59,966 nt of DNA from Paenibacillus xylanilyticus (GCF_013359935.1 NZ_JABMCB010000142.1:1-59966), one strand, 5' to 3'. Shown: positions 35,878 to 44,553, numbered from the stretch's first letter. Notes: generated by a model not told the origin, from the letters alone. Translations and numbers: made by a program.

Positions 35878-36293
35878 TACCATGCACTTATTGCTGAACA
35901 AGTTTTTAGGGCGGAGCTGCCGACGTAGAGGCAATGGTTTTGAACGAAGGCATTGAGGTCGTGGTGGATCTTCGAGAAGAAGCAACAGAGTGTGCGTATC
36001 CAGCAGATCATGTGAAGTGGGTAAAGGTTCCGCTTGATGACGATACGAAAGAACATGAAGCCGAGCTTTTCAAACAAGCCATTCATGAGGTTGTCAGAGC
36101 GTATAATGCCGGCAAGAAAGTTGCCTTTCACTGTGGAGGAGGCAAAGGTAGAACAGGGACCGTAGCAGCTGGCACTCTGTTAGAACTAGGGTTAGCCAGT
36201 TCCATTGAGGATGCTGAGTTAAAGGCAAAAACCATCAGAAGTATCATCAATATTAAGCCAATGCAAAAGGAACTATTAAAGAAATTATACTAA
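35878..36293 (+). pseudogene. Dual-specificity/tyrosine phosphatase-like gene, 5'-damaged
   Basis: One frame gives YHALIAEQVF from 35878; after a frameshift near 35910 another gives GGAADVEAMVLNEGIEVVVDLREEATECAYPADHV ... VAFHCGGGKGRTGTVAAGTLL to 36293. HCGGGKGRTG is the phosphatase P-loop. The original start is lost in the junction with the truncated ArsO-like gene. A shorter product from ATG 35934 (119 residues) could still contain the whole active site. Confidence 0.7.
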
Positions 36294-36313
36294 AACAATG
36301 ATCTTAACCGTTA

Positions 36314-36380
36314 AACTAACGGGAAACGTTAGTTCAACAAACAATGGGCAGTCTATAATTCCTAGACTGCTCGTTTTTTG
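36314..36380 (+). repeat. Dispersed attC-like repeat, copy E (variant)
   Basis: Left hairpin AACTAACG-GGAAA-CGTTAGTT is perfect. The central stem is a different sequence (GCAGTCTA / TAGACTGC) followed by six T. The right half is missing. Confidence 0.7.
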
Positions 36381-36491
36381 CTTAGCTATCCATTTGTTCG
36401 TGAAGGTACTAAGACCAAACGTAAGTGCTCATCACATGTTGTAGGCAAAGAAAATTAAAACGTAAGTGAATCAAAGGGAAAACTTAGGGTA

Positions 36492-36828
36492 ATGGCCAAG
36501 AAGCAGAGTTTGACAGCACTCAACTCATACATCAGGAAAAAGATTATTAAAGTAAATCACTTGAGTATGCAAAGAACAGATCTTTCCGCTAAAACAGTTA
36601 GTCAAATCATCTCTGGTTAAAAAGAAAGACAGCTGAAATTGAGGAAGAAGAGAAGAAAAGGCAAGAAGAGATCTAAACGAAAACAGAAAGAAGCTGAGAG
36701 GGAAAACAAGCACAGTTAAAGCTTTTGGATGAGTCAATGAATCAGGATTTGCCCGAAGGACACTTGCAGATTGAGATTGAGGATATAACTAGGACAGTAA
36801 TGAGTTCAAAATACCATTTTCAGCAATA
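36492..36828 (+). pseudogene. Remnant of a coiled-coil protein gene
   Basis: Pieces in different frames: MAKKQSLTALNSYIRKK...SAKTVSQIISG, TAEIEEEEKKRQEE, and QAQLKLLDESMNQDLPEGHLQIEIEDITRT. They read like one HTH/coiled-coil protein with several frameshifts. Source family unknown. This accounts for most of the gap 36381-36887. Confidence 0.35.
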
Positions 36829-36887
36829 ATTCAAGCAGTTAGTACTAATGATTTTGTAAAATTATCCGATTTTAATATAGAAAGGAG

Positions 36888-37181
36888 TTGAATATCATTT
36901 TTCGAATTTTTCTACTTATTGGGACTGCTATATTAAGTGTTTGCGGTGGATTAGTTTTCTTTAATTTTTTTATTACACTTCTGTTAACTACTGGAGAGGG
37001 ATTTATTGCTTTTGAGGGACCACCAAAATTACATACCATCATGTATCTTTTATTAACGCTCCTACCTTTTATTGTCGCTTTATATGTTCTAAATAGGAAG
37101 GGACAATACATAGCAATGAATACGATCTTTTTTTCTTTTATCTCCGCATTTTTTATAAGGTTTATCTGGATTGCTATATAA
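36888..37181 (+). CDS. Small three-helix membrane protein
   Basis: About 97 residues, three hydrophobic segments (IFRIFLLIGTAILSVCGGLVFF, a middle TIMYLLLTLLPFIVALYVL, and FFSFISAFFIRFIWIAI). Family not recognised. The start is unclear: AAAGGAG runs directly into TTG 36888, and no ATG follows at normal spacing, so the original start may have mutated. Located alone between repeat copies E and F. Confidence 0.5.
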   Translation: MNIIFRIFLLIGTAILSVCGGLVFFNFFITLLLTTGEGFIAFEGPPKLHTIMYLLLTLLPFIVALYVLNRKGQYIAMNTIFFSFISAFFIRFIWIAI

Positions 37182-37386
37182 CTTCAATCACCGAGTTAAT
37201 AAACTACTAAGACCCATTGATCAAAATATTAGATTTTCTCCAAATTTTAATAAAAACAATGCACTAAAAACTTATCTCTTATTTTTGGTGCGGAATTACC
37301 TGGCTTTGGGGCACCGCGGGATAAGAACATATTCCTATTGCTGATTAGGCGTACATTTAATAGTTATTTTGCCCGTTAATCCATTC

Positions 37387-37406
37387 AACTAACGGGCAGG
37401 TTAGTT
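37387..37406 (+). repeat. Dispersed attC-like repeat, copy F (right half)
   Basis: AACTAAC-GGGCAG-GTTAGTT, perfect 7-bp arms. Upstream GCCCGTTA (about 37370) can pair with TAACGGGC here. Confidence 0.7.
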
Positions 37407-37450
37407 TTAAAGCAGTATGATAGAATCAAATTAAAAAAGAAGGTGGAAGT

Positions 37451-37784
37451 TTGATAGTTCCAGAGTTAAAGTTCACACATGTAATGTCAGAAGAATGGGT
37501 TGATCCTGATGAATTTTACGTTTGTTTAGATGCCTTTATAGGTGAAGTCGGAAGTAAAGGATGAGGTATTTAGATTCTATATTGTCAGCCCTAAGTGGTT
37601 ATTGAAAGTACTAGAAGGTTCAGATAAAATTGAACTAGGACGAGGATACTTAATTACAAGTGATTATAATATTTCAAAAGTAGAGTATCGTATAAATACA
37701 ATCTTAGGAAATTGTCAAAGAACTTTTTGGGATGATGTAATTCATGGCATTTCTCGCTATGCAATTTGGGAATCTGAACAATGA
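37451..37784 (+). pseudogene. Imm8-like immunity protein, frameshifted
   Basis: From TTG 37451 (GGTGGAAG upstream) the frame gives ELKFTHVMSEEWVDPDEFYVCLDAFIGEVGSKG and stops. The overlapping frame from about 37560 continues DEVFRFYIVSPKWLLKVL ... GRGYLITSDYNISKVEYRINTIL...ISRYAIWESEQ. The pattern IG-x-x-G...F-x-F-x-V-x-(S/T)PKWL...G(R)x-x-LI...Y and WE near the end is that of immunity protein 8. One base change would restore a 111-residue protein. Confidence 0.65.
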
Positions 37785-37873
37785 AATTACAGGAAACGAG
37801 TTATTTTGAAGCCAAGGGAAAAGATAAGATGAAACGTAGAGGGACTCTTACGAAGCATACATATCGAATTTTC

Positions 37874-37965
37874 AAATTACGGGAAACGATAGCTCAATAA
37901 ATCCAAAAAGCAGCCGATCATTGAGATCTGCTGCTTTTTATTAATAGCTAACGGGTAGGATTGCT
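37874..37965 (+). repeat. Dispersed attC-like repeat, copy G (full, diverged)
   Basis: Left ATTACGGGAAACGATAG, central hairpin AAAAGCAGCCGATC / GATCTGCTGCTTTT, inner AGCTAAC, GGGTAG, right box degenerate (GATTGC). Confidence 0.7.
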
Positions 37966-38036
37966 TAACAAATAAGTCGAAGACATTAGGTAGTATAAAA
38001 AAACAAGCTGGGTATAAATAGAGGGGTGAGCCCTAT

Positions 38037-38291
38037 ATGATTCGAACCTATCAATACTACGCAATTTTTAACATTGCAGATGATGGGATTAACGTTACAT
38101 TTCCCGATCTTCCTGGATGCATTACCTTTGGGCATTCTGTTGAAGAGGCACTAATCATGGCAAAAGAAGCACTAGAATTATTTTTAGATGGAGAACCAAA
38201 TGAAGATATTCCACTTCCTCAAAGAATAATGCCTCAATTGTTAAACCCTAAAGATAAAGCATATTTAATTGAAGCGAATATGACTAGTTAA
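38037..38291 (+). CDS. HicB-like antitoxin / UPF0150 family protein
   Basis: 84 residues with the HicB RNase-H-like core: YYAIFNIADDGINVTFPDLPGCITFGHSVEEALIMAKEALELFLD. The usual C-terminal DNA-binding tail is absent and no hicA lies beside it, so it is either a solitary HicB-like protein or an orphan antitoxin. GAGGGGTGAGCCCTAT precedes ATG. It sits directly downstream of repeat copy G. Confidence 0.85.
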   Translation: MIRTYQYYAIFNIADDGINVTFPDLPGCITFGHSVEEALIMAKEALELFLDGEPNEDIPLPQRIMPQLLNPKDKAYLIEANMTS

Positions 38292-38322
38292 CTGTACATA
38301 ATTAAACAAAAATCCTGTCTAG

Positions 38323-38338
38323 GGACAAGAACTTGTCC
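38323..38338. repeat. GGACAAGAACTTGTCC palindrome (second repeat family)
   Basis: Perfect 16-bp palindrome preceded by TGTCTAG. GGGACAAGAAC also occurs at 39161 and 57423, each preceded by a similar TGTCNNG. Confidence 0.6.
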
Positions 38339-38366
38339 AATTACTGATTAAATGTAAATCTAATCA

Positions 38367-38594
38367 TTGGTAGGGATATTTGTCAATGCATTACGTAAAG
38401 GAATTGTACGAAGTGAAGGTGAGGCAGGAATTAAGAGACTATCCAATCAAGGTGTTAAAATAGGTAAGACATGGTACCAATATGAACTAAAAACATATCA
38501 AAAGTATTTGGTGATTATCGTTTCTATGGAAACTGGGATGAAAAATCAGGTCAGGTTAAATTTACTTATCGGTAAACATAAAACAGAAAAATAA
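38367..38594 (+). pseudogene. Possible polymorphic-toxin C-terminal remnant, frameshifted
   Basis: The main frame reads IVRSEGEAGIKRLSNQGVKIGKTWYQYELK; after a shift near 38500 the next frame gives KVFGDYRFYGNWDEKSGQVKFTYR and a stop. Joined, this resembles the tail of a secreted polymorphic toxin. The immunity-sized gene that follows 17 bp later fits. Family assignment is tentative. Confidence 0.35.
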
Positions 38595-38611
38595 CATTAG
38601 AGGAGTCTATT

Positions 38612-38929
38612 ATGGATATACAAGGAATAAAAGATTTTGTCCAATTGTATAGTCTAGAAGAACGAAGTTACGTTGGTTTTTGGAAATATTTCAACAATTA
38701 TAAGAAAGAATGCAGTCAAGAATTTAACGAAGAATTCCCGGATTATAATGAAAATGACGTAGAGTTGTTTATGGATAGTGTTTCTCTTCGTATTACTAAT
38801 TGGCCAGATGATGGTTATAATCATGTAGTTACCACAATTAGAATGCACTACAAAGATTCGTATGCTGCATTGTACCAAATGATATTTAATTTGTCTGGAG
38901 AAGTAGAGGACGATCACTTGTCTCTATAA
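38612..38929 (+). CDS. Small acidic protein, possible immunity protein
   Basis: 105 residues, acidic, no signal or membrane helix, preceded by AGAGGAG. It has helices and a beta section (ELFMDSVSLRITNWPDDGYNHVVTTIRMHYKDSYAALYQMIFNLSGEVEDDHL). No family recognised. The size, acidity and position directly after a toxin-tail remnant suggest an orphan immunity protein; this is inference from context only. Confidence 0.55.
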   Translation: MDIQGIKDFVQLYSLEERSYVGFWKYFNNYKKECSQEFNEEFPDYNENDVELFMDSVSLRITNWPDDGYNHVVTTIRMHYKDSYAALYQMIFNLSGEVEDDHLSL

Positions 38930-39160
38930 GGTTTTAAGTCAATCCGTGAAGATATAGTATAGTGAATCATATGTGAAAAAACAGCCTGCAGATGAGGAAT
39001 TGTAGGGTCCGTTCGTAAAACATTCCTAATACCATTGAACCCTATCAAGAGTTCAAAGGTTTTTCTTATAAAAGGCAATATATAGTGTCAGGTGTATTAC
39101 ACCAGAATGCCCACTAATTTGTTGGTATACTAACAACAGAGAGAAAAGGTTTGATGTCGC

Positions 39161-39177
39161 GGGACAAGAACATTGTA
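39161..39177. repeat. GGGACAAGAAC repeat copy
   Basis: GGGACAAGAACATTGTACC, a diverged palindrome preceded by TGTCGC; second copy of the family at 38323. The rest of 38930-39302 shows no gene I can support. Confidence 0.45.
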
Positions 39178-39302
39178 CCATTGCCGAAAACAAACAACGA
39201 TGGAATAGTGGTTTGAGATTGTCTATAATTGCGGTTTTGGATTTATTTAAAATTCAAGGTTTGTAATTCCCAACTCCTCCAAAAAGGACTAATAAGCCAT
39301 TA

Positions 39303-39380
39303 AACTAACAGGAAAAGATAGTTCATCAAATCTGACAGTTCAGAACTTTATTTTCACATTCTGGACTGTCATTTTCTTTT
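39303..39380 (+). repeat. Dispersed attC-like repeat, copy H (variant, left part)
   Basis: AACTAACAGGAAAAGATAG left part, then a different central stem (TGACAGTTCAGAA / TTCTGGACTGTCA) and a T-rich tail. The right half is missing. Confidence 0.6.
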
Positions 39381-39505
39381 TCATGGGATGAACGATGTGA
39401 ATTGAATCCGCAAGACAATCTCCTCCCTAAACTCTAAATGATACGATGTTTTGAAGAATTCCCATGCCTATTGTCACACGAAAATTAAAAATCTTCTGTC
39501 CAGGC

Positions 39506-39534
39506 TGTAACGAAATTCGGCCTCCGTAGTCATA
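39506..39534 (+). promoter_or_regulatory. Candidate ECF-sigma promoter
   Basis: TGTAAC, 17 nt, GTCATA: the usual ECF -35 (TGTAAC) and -10 (GTC) elements, 22 bp before the sigma gene. Suggests autoregulation. Confidence 0.45.
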
Positions 39535-39555
39535 TAGTCGTAAGGACGTGAGAAT

Positions 39556-40050
39556 GTGACCACCGATTTTGAGCAAATGTACGCTGAATACTTCCAGCCC
39601 GTATACACCTTTGTGTTATCGCTCAGCCAAGATGCCGCCGTCGCCGAAGAGATTACGCAGGATACCTTCTTCAAAGCAATGAAGAAAATCGATTCGTTCC
39701 GAGGCGAGTGCAAAATGAGTGTCTGGCTCTGCCAAATCGCCAAAAACAGTTACTTTTCCTATTTGGACAAGCAGAAGAGGCAGGCGCCTACAAACGAACT
39801 AGACTATTCAGTGCATGCCGGCGAAACGTTCGAAGCAACGCTTGCGGACAAGGAACAGGCGTTCCGCATCCATCAGGCTTTGCACCGGCTCGGCGAACCA
39901 TACAAGGAAGTGTTCACCTTACGGGTGTTCGGGGAGTTACCGTTCGCTCAAATCAGTCTGCTGTTCGGGAAAACCGAGACCTGGGCAAGAGTGACCTTCC
40001 ATCGCGCCAAACATCAATTAATCGCCAAGCTTGAGGAGGAACAGACATGA
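39556..40050 (+). CDS. ECF RNA polymerase sigma factor
   Basis: 164 residues with sigma regions 2 (FQPVYTFVLSLSQDAAVAEEITQDTFFKAMKKIDSFRGECKMSVWLCQIAKNSYF) and 4 (LHRLGEPYKEVFTLRVFGELPFAQISLLFGKTETWARVTFHRAKHQL). GTG start. It overlaps the anti-sigma gene by 4 nt, so they form a coupled pair. Base composition is clearly GC-richer than the neighbouring repeat-bounded genes, suggesting a different origin. Bounded by repeat copies H and I. Confidence 0.9.
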   Translation: MTTDFEQMYAEYFQPVYTFVLSLSQDAAVAEEITQDTFFKAMKKIDSFRGECKMSVWLCQIAKNSYFSYLDKQKRQAPTNELDYSVHAGETFEATLADKEQAFRIHQALHRLGEPYKEVFTLRVFGELPFAQISLLFGKTETWARVTFHRAKHQLIAKLEEEQT

Positions 40051-40751
40051 GCACCGCCAAATGCGAAATCATTAAGGATTTATTGCCACTCTACGTGGAC
40101 GAGGTGTGCAGCGAGGCAAGCCGACAATTCATAGAGGAACATCTCGCGGCATGCGATAGTTGCCGGTTGGCGCTCGCGAACATCGAAGTCGCATTGCCGC
40201 TGCCCCCGTCGATGCTGGAGGCGAACCGCCTCGAAGGGACGGCTCTGCAGTCTCTCTCCGCGTTATGGAGCCGTGCGAAGCTGAGAGCGTTTCTGAAAGG
40301 GGCTGTTATCGCGGCTTCCTTCTGCGCAGTCTTGCTGCTCGGGTACGTTGGTTTGTTCCAATGGAACACTCGACCCGTCCCTTCCGACGTCATCCAAATC
40401 TCGGACGTGTCCCGGCTGTCGGACGGCCGGATCGTCTACCACGTGAAGATTACAGACGGGTATGATCTGAACCGAACCAAGTTCGAAACCGACGAATCCG
40501 GAAGATTTTACGTCACCCCGGTACGTCCCATTTTAAAGAAGAAACCGATCACCGAAGTGGGACTGTTCAATATGTACTACACGTTCGGCGAAGCGGAAAA
40601 CAATGCTTACCAAGCGAATCACGGTAACGGCAAAGCCATCGAGGCGCTGTACTTCGGAAGCGAAGAGGATCCTGTACTCGTGTGGAAAAAAGGAATGGAA
40701 CTGCCGCCTGCGAGCGCCGAAGTCGAAGCTCATTTCGCGCAGGACAACTAA
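40047..40751 (+). CDS. Membrane anti-sigma factor with zinc finger
   Basis: 234 residues. The N-terminal zf-HC2 motif has H-x3-C-x2-C (EEHLAACDSC), which grips the sigma factor. One membrane helix follows (LKGAVIAASFCAVLLLGYVGLFQW), then an extracellular sensor domain of about 130 residues. Start overlaps the sigma stop. The stop codon lies 2 bp before repeat copy I. Confidence 0.9.
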   Translation: MSTAKCEIIKDLLPLYVDEVCSEASRQFIEEHLAACDSCRLALANIEVALPLPPSMLEANRLEGTALQSLSALWSRAKLRAFLKGAVIAASFCAVLLLGYVGLFQWNTRPVPSDVIQISDVSRLSDGRIVYHVKITDGYDLNRTKFETDESGRFYVTPVRPILKKKPITEVGLFNMYYTFGEAENNAYQANHGNGKAIEALYFGSEEDPVLVWKKGMELPPASAEVEAHFAQDN

Positions 40752-40753
40752 TG

Positions 40754-40837
40754 AACTAACGGGAAATGATTACGTAATAAAACCAAGAAAGCAGCTGATC
40801 ACTTTGATCAGCTGCTTTAATTCAACTAACGGGCAGG
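40754..40837 (+). repeat. Dispersed attC-like repeat, copy I (full, right box degenerate)
   Basis: AACTAAC, GGGAAATGAT, central hairpin AAAGCAGCTGATC-ACTTT-GATCAGCTGCTTT (perfect), inner AACTAAC, GGGCAG, then GGCCACT in place of GTTAGTT. Confidence 0.85.
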
Positions 40838-40915
40838 CCACTGGAATAAAAAGGGGTTTGCATTGATGATATAGAATTATTTTGATGACCAATATTTTTG
40901 AGGTGAGATTAAGTA

Positions 40916-41848
40916 GTGATAAACATACAGCCTATAGATTTGCATAGCGTTAAAGACGGGGAGATTATCAACGGACTTATCTACATCACTGATTACACAC
41001 CAAAGACAGATGCGGCAAGTAAGGCACCTATATACGGTACTTGTCATTACTACGGTAAGACAATAGGTTTCAAGATTTGTGACGAGTACCTTCAGAACAA
41101 TCTCAACATCAACAACCTTGTAGGGGCTATTGCCTTGATTAAAGGCAATGTTGATTCCTACAACGATAAAATCGAGTTGACATTAACAGAAATAAACTTC
41201 CAGCACGGTGTAACGGATATCAATATCTTTTACAAGCGAATAGATGTGGAATCAGTTTTCAAAAGTTTCGTGCAATTTGTAAACAGTAACCTCACTCAGC
41301 CCGCTGCAACTCTATTATTCGGCATTTTTCAGAAGGAAAATTTGTTCGATCCGTTCAAGGTTACTTGGGCGGGGGCGAAGATGCATGACGCTCAGATCGG
41401 TGGTTTGATGAACCATACGATGAAGATGCTTCGTCTTGCTAAAACCTTGATCGAAAATGATTCTCGACTAGCTCCTTGGGGTGATTTACTCTACCTGAGC
41501 ATTATCCTTCACGATATAGGTAAGGTGTTAGAAATTGAAGATGGTGTTTACACCGAATTGTCCTATATAAGTCACAGGGTTTTTGGTGCTGAGATCACGA
41601 TGAGAAATAAAGATGAAATCGTGGTGACGTTTGGCGAGAAGTTTTATTACGATATTATTTCAGTTCAGTTGGGGCATCACGGTGAATTTGCCGATAAGCC
41701 AGTAACCATTTGGGCTTACATAGTTCACCTCATTGACATGCTTGAAGCTCACACTACAGGATTCTTAGACAAGTTGGAGAATGGTGACTTTAAGACTAAG
41801 AATGGTCAGAAGACGGTGTATGTCAACTCGGCGAATCTGGTCGTATAG
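40916..41848 (+). CDS. YhaM-like HD-domain 3'-5' exoribonuclease
   Basis: 310 residues. The N-terminal OB-fold (GEIINGLIYITDYTPKTDA...LVGAIALIKGNVDSYNDKIELTL) is followed by an HD domain with NHTMKML, HDIGK and GHHGEFADKPVTIWAYIVHLIDMLEAHT. This architecture matches YhaM, a Mn-dependent 3'-5' exonuclease of RNA and ssDNA. GTG start with GAGGTGA upstream. It shows more sequence change than expected for housekeeping YhaM, and its position between repeats I and J suggests a mobile variant. Confidence 0.8.
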   Translation: MINIQPIDLHSVKDGEIINGLIYITDYTPKTDAASKAPIYGTCHYYGKTIGFKICDEYLQNNLNINNLVGAIALIKGNVDSYNDKIELTLTEINFQHGVTDINIFYKRIDVESVFKSFVQFVNSNLTQPAATLLFGIFQKENLFDPFKVTWAGAKMHDAQIGGLMNHTMKMLRLAKTLIENDSRLAPWGDLLYLSIILHDIGKVLEIEDGVYTELSYISHRVFGAEITMRNKDEIVVTFGEKFYYDIISVQLGHHGEFADKPVTIWAYIVHLIDMLEAHTTGFLDKLENGDFKTKNGQKTVYVNSANLVV

Positions 41849-42009
41849 AAGGCGTATCTGATGTATCGATAGTTAAGTTACCTTCATTTCTTCCCCTCTG
41901 GCAAATGATGTTGGAACGAAAGGGTTTGGTAAAGACGGGTTAACTAAGAGACCGTTAATAATCTTATGTATCAATACTTTTGAGCTTACAGGCTGGATAG
42001 CGACCGGCG

Positions 42010-42261
42010 GTGATTAACTTGATAGTTGAAATTGATGGTTATTTTGAAAATGTACTTATCATCGGCAAGAAATGTTCAATTTCGGAATTAAAAAAGAAAT
42101 ATAAAATAGCCAAAACTCGTTGTAAAGACATAAGTAAATTTACAGATATTTTTTGTAGGATGTTTCAATTTGAGCGTCTACCTTCTTCACACGAAATAGA
42201 TGATAGGCCAGATGTTGTAATTGATACGGATACTGACCGTATTTATGCGCCAAGACATTGA
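42010..42261 (+). CDS. Small hypothetical protein ending in a repeat
   Basis: About 80 residues; GTG 42010, or TTG 42019 placed 5 nt after GGTGA. N-terminal strand IVEIDGYFENVLIIG, a basic helix (SELKKKYKIAKTRCKD), then an acidic end (DVVIDTDTDRIYAPRH). Not recognised. Its TGA stop shares a base with the left box of repeat copy J. The 160-bp gap before it holds nothing I can name. Confidence 0.5.
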   Translation: MINLIVEIDGYFENVLIIGKKCSISELKKKYKIAKTRCKDISKFTDIFCRMFQFERLPSSHEIDDRPDVVIDTDTDRIYAPRH

Positions 42262-42349
42262 ACTAACGGGAAACGATAGCGTTAAAACTAAGAAAGCAGC
42301 TGATCCATGTGATTAGCTGCTTTTTGTTCAACTAACGTGCAGGTTAGTT
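42261..42349 (+). repeat. Dispersed attC-like repeat, copy J (full)
   Basis: AACTAAC, GGGAAACGATAGCG, central hairpin AAAGCAGCTGATC / GATTAGCTGCTTT with T run, inner AACTAAC, GTGCAG, right box GTTAGTT. The upstream stop codon overlaps its first base. Confidence 0.85.
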
Positions 42350-42494
42350 GAAAAGCCATGAGTAGTCTGCGGATTAGCAGGCGCTTTATTTTTTTCGGTA
42401 ACAAAAGTTAGTTTTGATGCATTCTGAATCGGTTTATTTATCGATGCGCTTGGAAATAGTCACAAAAGCAAGTTGGAACCGCCAAAGTTTTTTA

Positions 42495-43444
42495 CTAAAC
42501 TGTGAGTCTTTCAACTATTTTAACTGCTATTTCTTCGCATGAAAGAACTTCATTACTAATTGTCCGAAGTAATAACTTTCTTCCCATCTCCACTAGAGGT
42601 ATTTCAATTGTAGTAATATTCATAATTTCAACTATTGGTTGATTGTCAAATCCTATAACTGCCGTATTGAAATTCCCTTTTCCTTACTACATGTAACTAT
42701 TCCTGCAGCTACTTGGTCGTTTGAAACCAATAAAGCTGAGGGAGGATTATTCAGGTTTATTAATTTTTCAACAATCTCGTGCCCATCCTCGAAATCATAA
42801 TAGTCTGAGAAAATATATTCAGATTCAAATGGTTCGTTGAGCTTTCTTAAAAAATCCCTATAGGCTGATATCCTTTGCACACCGTTCGTTCCCACTTTTC
42901 TCCCTACGCAAATGCCAATCTTTCTATGACCTTTAGAATACAAATACTCTAAACCCTTGGAGAAACTTTTATAATGATCCATATATATTGAAGAAACATT
43001 TTTGTCTCCCGTATTTTCACAAAAGATGATTGGTCCATAATTTAAATAGGTATCTATAACATTCCATTCACAAATTCTGGAACAGATAATCAAAGCGTCT
43101 ATTTGCTTTTGTTTTAACATATCTAACGATTCAATTTCCCGACTCTCTTCATAATTAGTCTGGAATAGAACCATCTTATAGTTAGAATTCAATGCTTCGT
43201 TTGCAATACCCTCTACGATCAAAGCAAAAAAAGGATGATTAAAAAATGGGATTGCAACACCTATAAGAAAGGTTTTTCCTTTACTTAAATGGACGGCATT
43301 TATGTTTTTTTCATATTTGCTTGTCTCAATAGCTCGTCTAACCGCTTCTATTTTTTCTAAGCTTACATACGGCTGATTATTAATTACACGGGATACGGTT
43401 GTAATTGAGACGCCGGCCATTTTTTCTCCTTTCAAATTTTCCAT
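42495..43444 (-). pseudogene. LacI-family regulator, frameshifted
   Basis: The HTH (MAGVSITTVSRVINNQPYVSLEKIEAVRRAI) and sugar-binding domain (FLIGVAIPFFNHPFFALIVEGI ... PPSALLVSNDQVAAGIVTCSKEKGISI) run to a stop at 42653. A shifted frame then continues AVIGFDNQPIVEIMNITTIEIPLVEMGRKLL to 42495, the normal LacI ending. The N-terminus is also one residue short before the HTH; AAAGGAG sits before an internal ATG (MAGVS). No target operon is adjacent. Confidence 0.8.
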
Positions 43445-43512
43445 GCTTGCTCTGAAACGGGTTCCATAATCTAAGCTTTTATCAATGTATAAAAAGTTTA
43501 GGAGGAACTTGT

Positions 43513-43668
43513 ATGGGTCTAGTGTTGGGCATGTTGAGTTTAATCTATATGTGTGCTTGTATCTTGATTTTAGCATCATTTGCTATATCACTACATGAAA
43601 GAAAGTCGGAAACAGATAACAAAAATGACCCTTTCAGTTATTTATTTGAAGTTTACAATGAAAAATAA
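43513..43668 (+). CDS. 51-residue membrane peptide
   Basis: ATG 43513 lies 6 nt after AGGAGGAA. One hydrophobic helix (about residues 2-26, LVLGMLSLIYMCACILILASFAI) is followed by a charged tail ending SYLFEVYNEK. Divergent from the broken lacI and upstream of the acetyltransferase. No family recognised, but the ribosome site and codon structure look genuine. Confidence 0.55.
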   Translation: MGLVLGMLSLIYMCACILILASFAISLHERKSETDNKNDPFSYLFEVYNEK

Positions 43669-43728
43669 TTACTTGAATCGTGTCAATTTATATTTACTAT
43701 AAATAATTTTATGAAAAGAGGAAGAAAA

Positions 43729-44235
43729 ATGAGCGATAAACAAGTAACTCTACATGCTTTTGAAACAGATTACATTAAAGAACTGCATCACTGGTTGAAT
43801 GACTCCGTTTCTATTTCCATGGTTGGAAGAACTCCATTGAACTATGAACAAACTCTGAATCATGTGGAGAAAAAACGTCAAGACGGAGATCTGTTATTAG
43901 CTATAAAAAATGAAGAAAAGCGTCTAATTGGATGGGTTTTTCTTCAAAATATAGAACTTGAACATGGTAGAGCAAGTATTGGTATCTTGTTAGCTCCAGA
44001 AGCTCGTGGACAAGGTTATGGAGAACCTGCTATGAAGCAAATGCTTGACATTGGCTTTAAGCAACTACGTTTAAATAAAATTTACTTAACAACAAGAGGT
44101 GTTAATGAACAAGCTATTAGTTTGTATAAGAAAGTGGGATTTTGTGTGGAAGGGAAATTAAGGAAACATGCTTTTTTTGAGGGAGAGTTTCACGATACGT
44201 ATATTATGGGGGTTATAGCGTCGGAATGGGATTGA
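43729..44235 (+). CDS. GNAT N-acetyltransferase, RimJ/RimL type
   Basis: 168 residues from ATG 43729, preceded by AGAGGAAGAAAA. Acetyl-CoA loop ARGQGYGEPAM, then the C-terminal ISLYKKVGFCVEGKLRKHAFFEGEFHDTYIMGV typical of RimJ/RimL/SpeG-like enzymes that acetylate protein N-termini, polyamines or small amines. Substrate not predictable. Cytosolic, apparently monocistronic. Confidence 0.88.
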   Translation: MSDKQVTLHAFETDYIKELHHWLNDSVSISMVGRTPLNYEQTLNHVEKKRQDGDLLLAIKNEEKRLIGWVFLQNIELEHGRASIGILLAPEARGQGYGEPAMKQMLDIGFKQLRLNKIYLTTRGVNEQAISLYKKVGFCVEGKLRKHAFFEGEFHDTYIMGVIASEWD

Positions 44236-44362
44236 GTTTTTGTGTTGAATCGCTAAGCCTAATTATTTATGCTCTAACGTTTCTTTCACTAAGGTACTGA
44301 ATTCTTATGGCTTAGCCTCTATCCTAGCTTTAGTTAAAATTTGGCCCGTCAAGCATGAATTG

Positions 44363-44500
44363 CACCCCAATTGTTAGACGCCATCTAGCAATTGGGGTGG
44401 TCCGTTGAAGCTCTCGAAGCTGAATTAGAATGTTTACGCATGGAAAACGCCTTCTAAAAAAGTTGAATGCCTTCCTATGGATTAAGACTTGAATTCACGG
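44363..44500 (+). mobile_element. IS3/IS150-type insertion sequence remnant
   Basis: An inverted repeat CACCCCAATTG ... CAATTGGGGTG (44363-44399), of the kind found at the transposase start of IS3-family elements, is followed by VEALEAELECLRMENAF-stop-KKLNAF, the leucine-zipper end of OrfA with a stop replacing a Leu. No OrfB is present. Confidence 0.55.
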
Positions 44501-44553
44501 TGGTTGCATTGCTAACAGATCGTTGTTCCGTAATTCCAGAATTCGCCTCCAAA

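Noticed and set aside
29945..42349. Treating the dispersed repeats as a CRISPR array or as simple terminators only
   Set aside because: Spacing is irregular and gene-sized, with a conserved three-part fold. Some central hairpins may terminate transcription, but that does not explain the conserved outer boxes.
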